A stretch of DNA of 8,391 bases, taken from an uncultured Brevundimonas sp. GTDB lineage: Bacteria; Pseudomonadota; Alphaproteobacteria; Caulobacterales; Caulobacteraceae. Below are positions 1 to 5,683 of this stretch, in pieces (the stretch's first letter is position 1; every line of letters begins with the position of its first letter). The DNA lies in assembly GCA_946481425.1 (NCBI GenBank), contig CAMLNT010000090.1, positions 1 to 8,391 of the forward strand, in the 5' to 3' direction. Under the pieces are notes generated by a model. The model ran no database searches. It saw only the letters and a program-made list of their open reading frames with translations, and had not been told where the DNA came from. The position numbers and the translations under genes were made by a program.

Positions 1-359
1 CCGGCGACACCCTGCGCGTCAACGTGCGCATCAAGGAAGGCGAGCGCGAGCGCGTTCAGGCCTTCGAAGGCGTCTGCATCGCCCGTTCGGGCGCCGGCCT
101 GATGGAAAGCTTCACGGTCCGCAAGATCAGCTTCGGCGAAGGCGTCGAGCGCGTCTTCCCGGTCCTGTCGCCGATGATCGAGTCCATCGAGGTCAAGCGT
201 CACGGCGCCGTGCGCCGCGCCAAGCTGTATTACCTGCGCGATCGCCGCGGCAAGTCGGCCCGTATCGCCGAGCGCCAGGTGGCCCGCACCGCCGAGATCG
301 AAGCCACCGTCGCCGAGGTTCCGGCTCCGGAAGCCGCCGCCGAGAAGACCGAAGGCTGA
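1..359 (+). CDS. rplS: 50S ribosomal protein L19, 3' part (N-terminus outside window)
   Basis: L19 sits at the interface of the 30S and 50S subunits and is a structural part of the large subunit. The reading frame is already open at position 3, giving 118 visible residues that begin [19 protein letters not shown]. The L19 core follows: [28 protein letters not shown] and [18 protein letters not shown], all hallmark family segments. About 20-25 N-terminal residues should lie upstream of the window. A GTG at position 24 is internal and not a start. After the usual end of the family (RGKSARIAE) there is an acidic, alanine-rich tail of roughly 30 residues ending EAAAEKTEG, longer than the short C-terminus of E. 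coli L19. The stop TGA is at 357-359, and a strong terminator follows 24 nt later, so rplS ends its transcription unit here. Identification is secure. Confidence 0.97.
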   Translation, partial: GDTLRVNVRIKEGERERVQAFEGVCIARSGAGLMESFTVRKISFGEGVERVFPVLSPMIESIEVKRHGAVRRAKLYYLRDRRGKSARIAERQVARTAEIEATVAEVPAPEAAAEKTEG

Positions 360-382
360 GGTTTTTTCCTCCGCGATTACGG

Positions 383-414
383 AAAAGGCCCCGGAGCGAT
401 CCGGGGCCTTTTTT
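383..414 (+). terminator. Intrinsic terminator of rplS
   Basis: A perfect 13-bp stem (383-395 with 400-412) closes on a GCGA tetraloop of the GNRA type at 396-399. The lower stem is A-rich on the left arm, and six T residues run from 409 to 414 on the right. The core is GGCCCCGG/CCGGGGCC. It lies 24 nt after the rplS stop codon. The same 28-nt core recurs in inverted orientation at 2293-2320. Confidence 0.93.
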
Positions 415-442
415 GTTTCGGTCCACGCGCTATCTGGAGCTG

Positions 443-1156
443 ATGACCGTACCTGCACAGCCGCCCGCCGCCCACTTCTTCAATCAGGAGATGGCCGAGG
501 CCTATGACCGGCGCAACGCCGGACTCCGGCCGATTTCGGACAGCCTGCATTTCCTCATGGGCCTTGCGCTGAAGGATCTGCCGGACGATGCGCGGGTGCT
601 GTGCGTCGGCGTCGGCACGGGCGCCGAAATCCTCGCTCTGGCGCGGGTCTATCCGGGCTGGACCTTCGTCGGCGTCGATCCGTCGGGCGAGATGCTGGGC
701 GTCGCGCGCCATCGTCTGAGCGAGGCGGGGGTGCTGGACCGGTGCGCGCTGATCGAGGGCTATGTGGGCGATGTCGCCGAGACGGGCTTCGATGCGGTGG
801 TCAGCCTGCTGGTGGCCCATTTCATCCAGCGCGCGGACCGGCCGGGATTCTACCGCGCGATCCACGACCGGCTGAAGCCGGGCGGGCGCTTCCTGAGCGC
901 CGAGATCAGCGCCGACCTCGACGCCGCGACCTTCCCCGCCATGCTTGAGGACTGGAAACAGGTCCAGACCCTGATGGGCGCGACGCCGGACTCCCTCGCG
1001 AGGCTTGCCGACATGATGCGCGACGTGCTGGGCGTCTTGCCGCCCGAGGAGACCGAGGCCCTGTGGCGCGACGCCGGCTTCGGCTTGCCGGTCAACTTCT
1101 TCCAGGCCTTCATGATACGAGGCTGGCACGCTCGCAAATCCGGAGACGCCTCGTGA
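443..1156 (+). CDS. Class I SAM-dependent methyltransferase, CmoA/UbiE-like fold
   Basis: This 237-aa soluble protein has the Rossmann methyltransferase signature. Motif I is RVLCVGVGTGAE (residues 51-62, G-x-G-x-G at 56-60). The acidic residue for the SAM ribose is D79 in FVGVDPSGEML. The post-II segment is FDAVVSLLVAHF (116-127), and LKPGGRFL lies at 144-151. The N-terminus (HFFNQEMAEAYDRRN) and the C-terminal AGFGLPVNFFQAFMIRGW recall the architecture of CmoA-type enzymes, but I cannot name a substrate; carboxy-SAM synthase activity is not claimed. ATG 443 is chosen as start. A TTG at 413 in the same frame lies inside the terminator T-tract and is unlikely. GGAG at 436-439 is only 3 nt from the ATG, closer than normal. 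The stop overlaps the start of the next gene by 4 nt (GTGA at 1153-1156), implying coupled translation with the exported hydrolase. Confidence 0.85.
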   Translation: MTVPAQPPAAHFFNQEMAEAYDRRNAGLRPISDSLHFLMGLALKDLPDDARVLCVGVGTGAEILALARVYPGWTFVGVDPSGEMLGVARHRLSEAGVLDRCALIEGYVGDVAETGFDAVVSLLVAHFIQRADRPGFYRAIHDRLKPGGRFLSAEISADLDAATFPAMLEDWKQVQTLMGATPDSLARLADMMRDVLGVLPPEETEALWRDAGFGLPVNFFQAFMIRGWHARKSGDAS

Positions 1157-2280
1157 AACCGCGCATCGCTCTTCTCGCCATGGCGCTGGCGTTGGCGTCC
1201 CCGGCTGCGGGCCTGGCCCAGGACACCGGGGTGCTGTTCTGGCCGCCCGAGCGGCGTGAGACCCAGTTCCGGGCCATGGAGGCGGTGATCCCGCATGTCT
1301 CGGTTCCGCCGTCGCAGCAGGTCCGCGCCCTGCCGGAGGGCGCGCCGCTGGATCTGGATGTCGCGGCCTTCATGGAGAGCCAGCGCACGGCGGGCCTGAT
1401 CGTGATCCAGGACGGCCAGGTCCGGTTCGAGCGGTATGGGCTCGGAATGACGGCGCAGGATCACTGGACTTCCTTCTCCATGACCAAGTCGATCACCTCG
1501 ATGCTGGTAGGGGCGGCGGCGGCCGAGGGGCTGGTCGATCCGTCGGCGACGGTCGCGACCTATCTGCCCGAGATGGCGGACGGCCCCTATGGCGAGGTCA
1601 CGGTCGACCACCTCCTGACCATGACCACCGGCGTGGCCTGGAACGAGGACTACACCGATCCCAATGCGGACGTGGTGCGGATCTTCTCCAGTCCGCCCGC
1701 CTCCGATCTGGATCCCACGGTCGCCTATCTGACCGCCCTCCCCCGGGCCCATCCGGCAGGCGAACGCTGGACCTACAATACCGGCGAGACGAATCTCGTC
1801 GGCGTGCTCCTGCGGCGCGCCGTGGATCGGCCGCTGGGAGCCTATCTGTATGACCGCGTCTGGAACCCGGCCGGGATGGAGGCGCCCGCCTTCTGGATGC
1901 TGGACAGTCGCGGAGAGGCCGTGGGCGGCTGCTGCCTGTCTGCGACCCTGAGAGACTGGGGCCGGCTGGGCCTGTTCGCCCTGGACGGCTGGCGGGGCGA
2001 GGCCGAGACCCTGCCCCAGGACTGGATGCGCCAGTCGACCCGGCCCCTGGCCGACATCGGCGTAGAGGGCCGAGGCTACGGTCGCATGTGGTGGACGTTC
2101 GCCGACGGGACCTTCCAGGCCCGCGGCATTTTCGGCCAGACCCTGCACATCGATCCCGAACGGGGTCTGGTGGTCGTCATCCTGTCGGCCTGGCCGGACG
2201 CCACCAGCAGCCCCGGCAGCGCCGCACGCGCAGCGCTCCTCCAGGAGATCACCCAGGCCATCGACGCCGAGGCGCCCTGA
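1153..2280 (+). CDS. Exported serine hydrolase, beta-lactamase / 6-aminohexanoate-dimer hydrolase family
   Basis: This 375-aa protein belongs to the serine beta-lactamase-like fold (class C/NylB type). A signal peptide is visible: a basic start (KPR), a hydrophobic core over residues 5-20, and a likely cleavage after GLA (A22/Q23), so the enzyme should act in the periplasm. The catalytic S-x-x-K is S109-M-T-K112. The tyrosine motif corresponds to Y208 in WTYNTGETNLVG. The third-motif region is GIFGQTLHIDPERGLVVVILS (starting about residue 325), with the family G-x-x-G-Q turn. The substrate is unknown; esterase, amidase or oligomer hydrolase are possible, and resistance to beta-lactams should not be assumed. 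Start: GTG 1153 places GGAG (1142-1145) 7 nt upstream and produces the signal peptide. An earlier in-frame ATG at 1063 would bury the signal and overlap the methyltransferase by 94 nt. The 4-nt overlap argues for one operon. Confidence 0.9.
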   Translation: MKPRIALLAMALALASPAAGLAQDTGVLFWPPERRETQFRAMEAVIPHVSVPPSQQVRALPEGAPLDLDVAAFMESQRTAGLIVIQDGQVRFERYGLGMTAQDHWTSFSMTKSITSMLVGAAAAEGLVDPSATVATYLPEMADGPYGEVTVDHLLTMTTGVAWNEDYTDPNADVVRIFSSPPASDLDPTVAYLTALPRAHPAGERWTYNTGETNLVGVLLRRAVDRPLGAYLYDRVWNPAGMEAPAFWMLDSRGEAVGGCCLSATLRDWGRLGLFALDGWRGEAETLPQDWMRQSTRPLADIGVEGRGYGRMWWTFADGTFQARGIFGQTLHIDPERGLVVVILSAWPDATSSPGSAARAALLQEITQAIDAEAP

Positions 2281-2292
2281 GGCCCGGACACG

Positions 2293-2320
2293 AAAAAGGC
2301 CCCGGATCGCTCCGGGGCCT
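2293..2320 (-). terminator. Intrinsic terminator of the DUF2383 gene, possibly bidirectional
   Basis: A perfect 10-bp stem (2297-2306 with 2311-2320) encloses 4 nt. Read on the minus strand, the loop is GCGA (GNRA) and the stem is followed by TTTTT (2297-2293 complement), the proper layout for ending the minus-strand gene whose stop is at 2344-2346. On the plus strand the loop is TCGC and the sequence after the stem (CCTGTTTCG) lacks a solid T-run. It may therefore stop the serine-hydrolase transcript (stop 2280) only weakly. Confidence 0.85.
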
Positions 2321-2343
2321 CCTGTTTCGTCGCGGATACCGCT

Positions 2344-2805
2344 CTAGTTCTTGGCTTCCAGCGAATGCTTGAGGTCACGCATCTGGTCGTGGCCGGAGCG
2401 AACCGATTCATAGGCCGACTGGATGGTCTGGCGGGTCGAGCCCGACAGCTTTTCATCCTTCAGGGCCGTCTCGTACTTGGCCTTGATGAAGTCCTCGCCA
2501 TTCTCGACCGAGTTCACCACCGCCTGCTCGTCGCGCAGGATGGCGTGCTTCACGTCCAGGAAGGCGCGGTGCGCGGCGGCCAGGACGCTGCCGTCATCCT
2601 CGGGTTCGCCGCCGAGCGAGCGGACCGTCGACTGCAGGTCGGTCGTTACGCGGCTGCGCTCGAAGCTGCGCTCCTCGAACAGGCGCTTGAAAGTGGCGTT
2701 CTCGGTTTCCTTGGCGGCCTCGCGATAGCCGTCGGCGCTGTCGAGCGTGGTTTCGATCAGGCTGTTCAGCACCTTGATGTCGTGGTCGCTGTTCGGGGTG
2801 GTCAT
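2344..2805 (-). CDS. DUF2383 / PA2169-type four-helix-bundle (ferritin-like) protein
   Basis: This is a 153-aa, strongly helical, charged protein without signal peptide or membrane segment. Family-like stretches are LNSLIETTLDSADGYREAA (13-31), FKRLFEERSFERSRVTTDL (39-57), VRSLGGEPEDDGSV (61-74), and ENGEDFIKAKYETAL (101-115). They match the pattern I know for DUF2383 proteins, in which four long helices form a ferritin-like bundle. Glutamates and histidines are present (for example E45, E49, H79, H87, E104), but I do not see a clear paired E-x-x-H diiron set, so iron binding is unproven. The family's function is not established; a stress or envelope role is often suspected. Start ATG at 2805-2803 has GGAGG at 2815-2811, 5 nt away. 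The upstream gap of 65 nt contains an inverted repeat that touches this ribosome binding site, and a possible EcfG-type promoter. Confidence 0.88.
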   Translation of the reverse strand: MTTPNSDHDIKVLNSLIETTLDSADGYREAAKETENATFKRLFEERSFERSRVTTDLQSTVRSLGGEPEDDGSVLAAAHRAFLDVKHAILRDEQAVVNSVENGEDFIKAKYETALKDEKLSGSTRQTIQSAYESVRSGHDQMRDLKHSLEAKN

Positions 2806-2813
2806 CGGATCCT

Positions 2814-2860
2814 CCGGTGTGTCCGTGAAAGAGGCTTATCAAGCGCCTCGGACACACCGG
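2814..2860 (-). repeat. 12-bp perfect inverted repeat overlapping the ribosome binding site of the DUF2383 gene
   Basis: CCGGTGTGTCCG at 2814-2825 is the exact reverse complement of CGGACACACCGG at 2849-2860. The 23-nt interval holds a smaller stem, GAGGC (2831-2835) with GCCTC (2845-2849). In a transcript reading through from the upstream DUF885 gene this folds into a long hairpin whose 3' arm contains the first two G residues of the GGAGG ribosome binding site (2815-2811). No T-tract follows, so it is not a standard terminator. It could equally be a DNA operator. Confidence 0.7.
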
Positions 2861-2866
2861 GGTTCC
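2841..2866 (-). promoter_or_regulatory. Possible EcfG (general stress sigma factor) promoter before the DUF2383 gene
   Basis: On the minus strand GGAAC (2866-2862) is followed after exactly 16 nt by CGCTT (2845-2841). The alphaproteobacterial EcfG/SigT consensus is GGAAC-N16/17-CGTT, so the -35 matches fully and the -10 matches 3 of 4 bases. A transcript would start near 2835, leaving about 30 nt of leader before the ATG. The position between two co-directional genes fits an internal promoter. This is a sequence-pattern inference only. Confidence 0.35.
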
Positions 2867-2870
2867 AAAG

Positions 2871-4682
2871 TCAGGCGGCCGACCAAGCCCTCACCCGCTC
2901 TTCCAGCACGCCCAGAGGCACCGCGCCGGCGGCCAGAACGACCTCGTGGAAGTCGCGGATGTCGAAGCGGTCGCCCATGGCTGCGCGGGCTTCTTCGCGG
3001 AGCGCCAGGATCTTGATCATGCCGACCTTGTAGCTGGTCGCCTGGCCAGGCGAGCAGATGTAGCGGTCGATCTCGCGGTCGATGGTCAGCGGCGCGACCA
3101 TGGAGTTGTCGGTGAAGTACTGGACCGCCTGCTCACGGGTCCACTGCCGGGTGTGGATGCCGGTGTCGACGACCATGCGGATGGCGCGCCAGATCTCCAT
3201 CGTCAGGCGGCCGAAGTCCGAATACGGGTCCTGATAGAAGCCCATCTCCTTGCCGAGCTTTTCGGCATAGAGACCCCAGCCTTCGATGTAGGCGCCGTAG
3301 AAGCTGTATTTGCGGAACATCGGCAGTTCGGCCTGTTCCTGCGCCCGCGCGATCTGGAAGTGATGGCCCGGCGCGCCCTCGTGATAGGCGATGCCCTCGG
3401 CCGAGGGCTTGGACACCTGGGTCATGTCGGCCAGGTTCACGTAGTAGATGCCCGGCCGCGACCCATCCTGGGAGGGCTGGTTGTAGAAGGCGGTCGAGGC
3501 CGTCTGCTCGCGCCATTCCTCGACGGCCCGGACCTCCAGCGGCGCGACCGGCAGGGTCCGGAACCACGCCGGGGCGATGTCCATGGCCTGGGCGATGTAT
3601 CGGCGGCTGTCCTCGAGGAAGGCTTCCTTGCCCTCGGGCGTGTTCGGGTACTGGAACTGCGGGTCGGTGCGCAGGTGCTGGAAGAAGGCCTGCAGGTCGC
3701 CGTCGAAGCCGACCTGATCCTTGATGACCTCCATCTCGCCGCGCAGGCGGGCGACCTCGGCCAGGCCCGTCTCATGGATCCAGTCGGCGGTGTCTTCGGT
3801 GGAGTTGTAGAAGCCGAGCATGGCCTCGTAGTAGGCGGCGCCGTTCGGCAGGGCCCAGACGCCGTCATTGCGCGTCTTGCCTTCGCCGACCTCGGCGATG
3901 GCGGCCAGGAAGACCTCATAGCCCGCCTTGAACGGCCCGGTCAGGGCGGCCCGGGCGTCCCCGATGATCTCGGTCTTCTCACCGTCGGGGATGTCGAGCG
4001 CATTCACCTTGGTCTGGATGTCGGCCCAGAGGGGCGAATCCTCGCCGGCCTCGAACGGGGCGCCCGAAATGATGGCGCGACCCGTCGTCAGGTTCGGCTC
4101 ATAGGTCAGGGCCGGCGGGGCGAAACCGGCCTCGGCGCGGGCGCGGAAGTCGGCGGAGACCTCGTTCATGACGCGCTCGGCGGCGATCAGGCGCGAGACG
4201 TAGGCGCGGGCGTCGTCGGCTGTCTCGACCTCGTGCTGGTTCATCAGCATGACGGGCAGGCCGCTCATCACGCTGCCGGCCTTGGTGATCAGATACTGGT
4301 GCTGGCGGTACTGGAACAGCTCGCGCTGCTGGGCGACGCCGTCCCGCAGCAGGCGCAGCGACAGCCTGCCCTGTTCGGACAGGTCGGCGCCCTCGAAGCG
4401 ACCGAGGATGTCGGCGGCCTGGCGCTCGGCCATGGCGAGCGCATCGGCCGCGCCTTGCGGGGTGTAGTCGTCAAGCTCGCCGTAGCGTTCCTTGATGCCG
4501 AGGCCCGTCAGGGTTTCCGGCGAGGTCCGGGCGGCTTCCATGAAGGCGGCGTCCAGGGCCTCGATCAGGGCGGCGTCCTGCGCGCCCGCGGGCGCTCCGT
4601 CCTGGAAGGCGGTGCGCGCAAGCGCGGCCGGCGCGGCGGCGGAAGCCGCGAGGCCGAGAAGAATGGAGCGGCGGTCGAACAT
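2871..4682 (-). CDS. DUF885 family exported putative metallohydrolase
   Basis: This is a 603-aa protein of the DUF885 family, whose members are predicted zinc-dependent peptidase-like enzymes of mostly unknown substrate. The N-terminus MFDRRSILLGLAASAAAPAALA has twin arginines at 4-5 before a hydrophobic stretch, a Tat-like signal with likely cleavage after ALA (about residue 22), so it should act in the periplasm. The family active-site signature YHEGAPGHHFQ begins at Y433: H434, E435 and H440 form the HE-xxx-GH metal motif. YIEGWGLYAEKLG (465-477) carries E467, a plausible further ligand. The C-terminal block YICSPGQATSYKVG (541-554) is also typical of the family. Length is as expected. ATG at 4682-4680 has GGAGG (4695-4691) 8 nt upstream. 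The gene is divergent from tdo, and 65 nt upstream of the DUF2383 gene on the same strand, so the two may be cotranscribed. Confidence 0.9.
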   Translation of the reverse strand: MFDRRSILLGLAASAAAPAALARTAFQDGAPAGAQDAALIEALDAAFMEAARTSPETLTGLGIKERYGELDDYTPQGAADALAMAERQAADILGRFEGADLSEQGRLSLRLLRDGVAQQRELFQYRQHQYLITKAGSVMSGLPVMLMNQHEVETADDARAYVSRLIAAERVMNEVSADFRARAEAGFAPPALTYEPNLTTGRAIISGAPFEAGEDSPLWADIQTKVNALDIPDGEKTEIIGDARAALTGPFKAGYEVFLAAIAEVGEGKTRNDGVWALPNGAAYYEAMLGFYNSTEDTADWIHETGLAEVARLRGEMEVIKDQVGFDGDLQAFFQHLRTDPQFQYPNTPEGKEAFLEDSRRYIAQAMDIAPAWFRTLPVAPLEVRAVEEWREQTASTAFYNQPSQDGSRPGIYYVNLADMTQVSKPSAEGIAYHEGAPGHHFQIARAQEQAELPMFRKYSFYGAYIEGWGLYAEKLGKEMGFYQDPYSDFGRLTMEIWRAIRMVVDTGIHTRQWTREQAVQYFTDNSMVAPLTIDREIDRYICSPGQATSYKVGMIKILALREEARAAMGDRFDIRDFHEVVLAAGAVPLGVLEERVRAWSAA

Positions 4683-4759
4683 CGGGAAATCCTCCGGAAC
4701 AGCGCGGGGACCTTAGGGGATGGCGCGGAGGCGTCTACTTACGGATTTGAGAGACTGAT

Positions 4760-4864
4760 CGTCACCCCGGACGTCGCGAAGCGACGATCGGGGGCCCAAG
4801 CTGGATGGCGCCGCCCGCATTTAGCTCCCGGCTCTCCGCCCTTCGGGCTTCGGCCGGGATGACG
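4760..4864. repeat. REP-like palindromic intergenic element
   Basis: A roughly 105-bp element lies between the divergent DUF885 and tdo genes. Its ends are imperfect inverted repeats: GTCACCCCGG (4761-4770) and CCGGGATGAC (4854-4863), 9 of 10 complementary. Inside are two hairpins. Hairpin 1 pairs 4765-4777 with 4781-4793 (ends CCCCG/CGGGG, tip GTCGC-GAA-GCGAC) with one mismatch and one G-T pair. Hairpin 2 pairs TCCCGGC (4826-4832) with GCCGGGA (4853-4859), with an inner GCCC/GGGC stem around TTC. The layout is that of REP/BIME-type dispersed repeats mobilised in trans; copies elsewhere in the genome are expected but cannot be seen here. Confidence 0.75.
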
Positions 4865-4887
4865 GCAGCCCTGATCCCGCCTAAACA
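4859..4887 (+). promoter_or_regulatory. Possible tdo promoter using the end of the REP-like element
   Basis: ATGACGG (4859-4865) matches the Caulobacter housekeeping -35 TTGACGS at 6 of 7 positions. After 14 nt comes CCTAAACA (4880-4887), a partial match to the -10 GCTANAWC. The start of transcription would fall about 2-4 nt before the ATG at 4895, which would make the tdo mRNA nearly leaderless and explain the missing Shine-Dalgarno. The 4683-4894 interval shows no better candidate. Confidence 0.3.
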
Positions 4888-4894
4888 CCCGCTC

Positions 4895-5683
4895 ATGAGC
4901 GACATGACCTACGCCCGCTACCTGACGCTGGATCAGGTGCTGACGGCGCAGAACCCGCAGAGCGAACAGCATGACGAGATGCTGTTCGTCATCATCCACC
5001 AGACCAAGGAGCTGTGGCTCAAGCAGATCCTGCATGAGGTCGGGCTGGCCAAGCGCCTGATCCGGTCAGGCGATCTGGTGCCGGCCTACAAGTCCCTGGC
5101 GCGCGTCTCCCGCATCCAGGCCGTGATGACCCAGAGCTGGGACATCCTGTCGACCATGACCCCGGCGGATTACCTGTCCTTCCGCGAGCAGTTGGGCGCC
5201 TCTTCCGGATTCCAGTCCGACCAGTTCCGCAGGCTGGAATATCTGCTGGGCCTGAAGGACCCGGCCTTCCTGCGCTTCCACACCGACCGGCCGGAGGCGC
5301 ACGCCGCCCTGGTCGACGCCCTGAACCAGCCGAGCCTGTACGACGACGCCCTGTTCCAGCTGGGCCAGCATGGCCTGCCGGTGCCCGAAGCCGTGCTGAA
5401 CCGCGACGTGACCCAGGCCTATGTCCCCAGCGAAGAGGTCGAGGCCTGCTGGCTTCAGGTCTATCGCGACACCCGCAAATGGTGGGAACTCTATCAGCTG
5501 GCAGAGAAGCTGATGGACCTGGACGACGCCCTGATCACCTGGCGGCACAAGCACGTCCTGACCGTCGAGCGCATCATCGGCGGCAAGAAGGGCACCGGCG
5601 GCACGCCGGGCGTCAGCTACCTGACCAAGACACTGGAGCGCCGCTGCTTCCCCGAGCTGTGGTCGCTGAGGACATCGCTTTGA
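4895..5683 (+). CDS. kynA: Tryptophan 2,3-dioxygenase
   Basis: This 262-aa heme enzyme opens the indole ring of L-tryptophan with O2 to give N-formylkynurenine, the first step of the kynurenine pathway. Family segments in order: TYARYLTLDQVL (5-16), HDEMLFVIIHQTKELWLKQ (26-44, with active-site H35), SSGFQSDQFRRLEYLLG (103-119), WRHKHVLTVERIIGGKKGTGG (216-236; H220 aligns with the proximal heme ligand) and FPELWSLRTSL (252-262). The length is normal for bacteria and no key residue is missing. Start: the frame is open back to ATG 4805, but those residues are translated REP-like element and have no family counterpart. ATG 4895 (MSDMTYARYL) or ATG 4904 are credible; neither has a Shine-Dalgarno. 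The stop overlaps the start of the next gene by 4 nt, so both products come from one operon. Confidence 0.95.
   Translation: MSDMTYARYLTLDQVLTAQNPQSEQHDEMLFVIIHQTKELWLKQILHEVGLAKRLIRSGDLVPAYKSLARVSRIQAVMTQSWDILSTMTPADYLSFREQLGASSGFQSDQFRRLEYLLGLKDPAFLRFHTDRPEAHAALVDALNQPSLYDDALFQLGQHGLPVPEAVLNRDVTQAYVPSEEVEACWLQVYRDTRKWWELYQLAEKLMDLDDALITWRHKHVLTVERIIGGKKGTGGTPGVSYLTKTLERRCFPELWSLRTSL

Noticed and set aside
358..371. Small GAGG-TTTTTT-CCTC hairpin directly after rplS
   Set aside because: Only 4 bp of stem; the strong terminator 12 nt later makes a separate role unlikely.
1063..1152. Upstream in-frame ATG extending the serine hydrolase by 30 residues
   Set aside because: The extension is out-of-frame methyltransferase sequence and would bury the signal peptide. 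GTG 1153 has a well-spaced GGAG and overlaps the previous stop.
850..2148. Long minus-strand open frames over the methyltransferase and serine hydrolase (also 377-1129)
   Set aside because: They cross the boundary of two well-supported plus-strand genes and show Arg/Gly/His/Gln-rich low-complexity composition without family features.
1153..2280. Interpreting the serine hydrolase as an antibiotic-resistance beta-lactamase
   Set aside because: It has the S-x-x-K fold signature but follows the NylB-like pattern (YNTGE, GIFGQ) and lacks a K-T-G third motif, so resistance cannot be inferred.
2946..4862. A 638-codon open frame on the plus strand opposite the DUF885 gene
   Set aside because: It is antisense to a clear family member with signal peptide and active-site motif. 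Its product is a Val/Gly/Asp/Leu-rich composition typical of the antisense of GC-rich coding DNA, and it runs into the REP-like element. No ribosome binding site or domain is recognisable.
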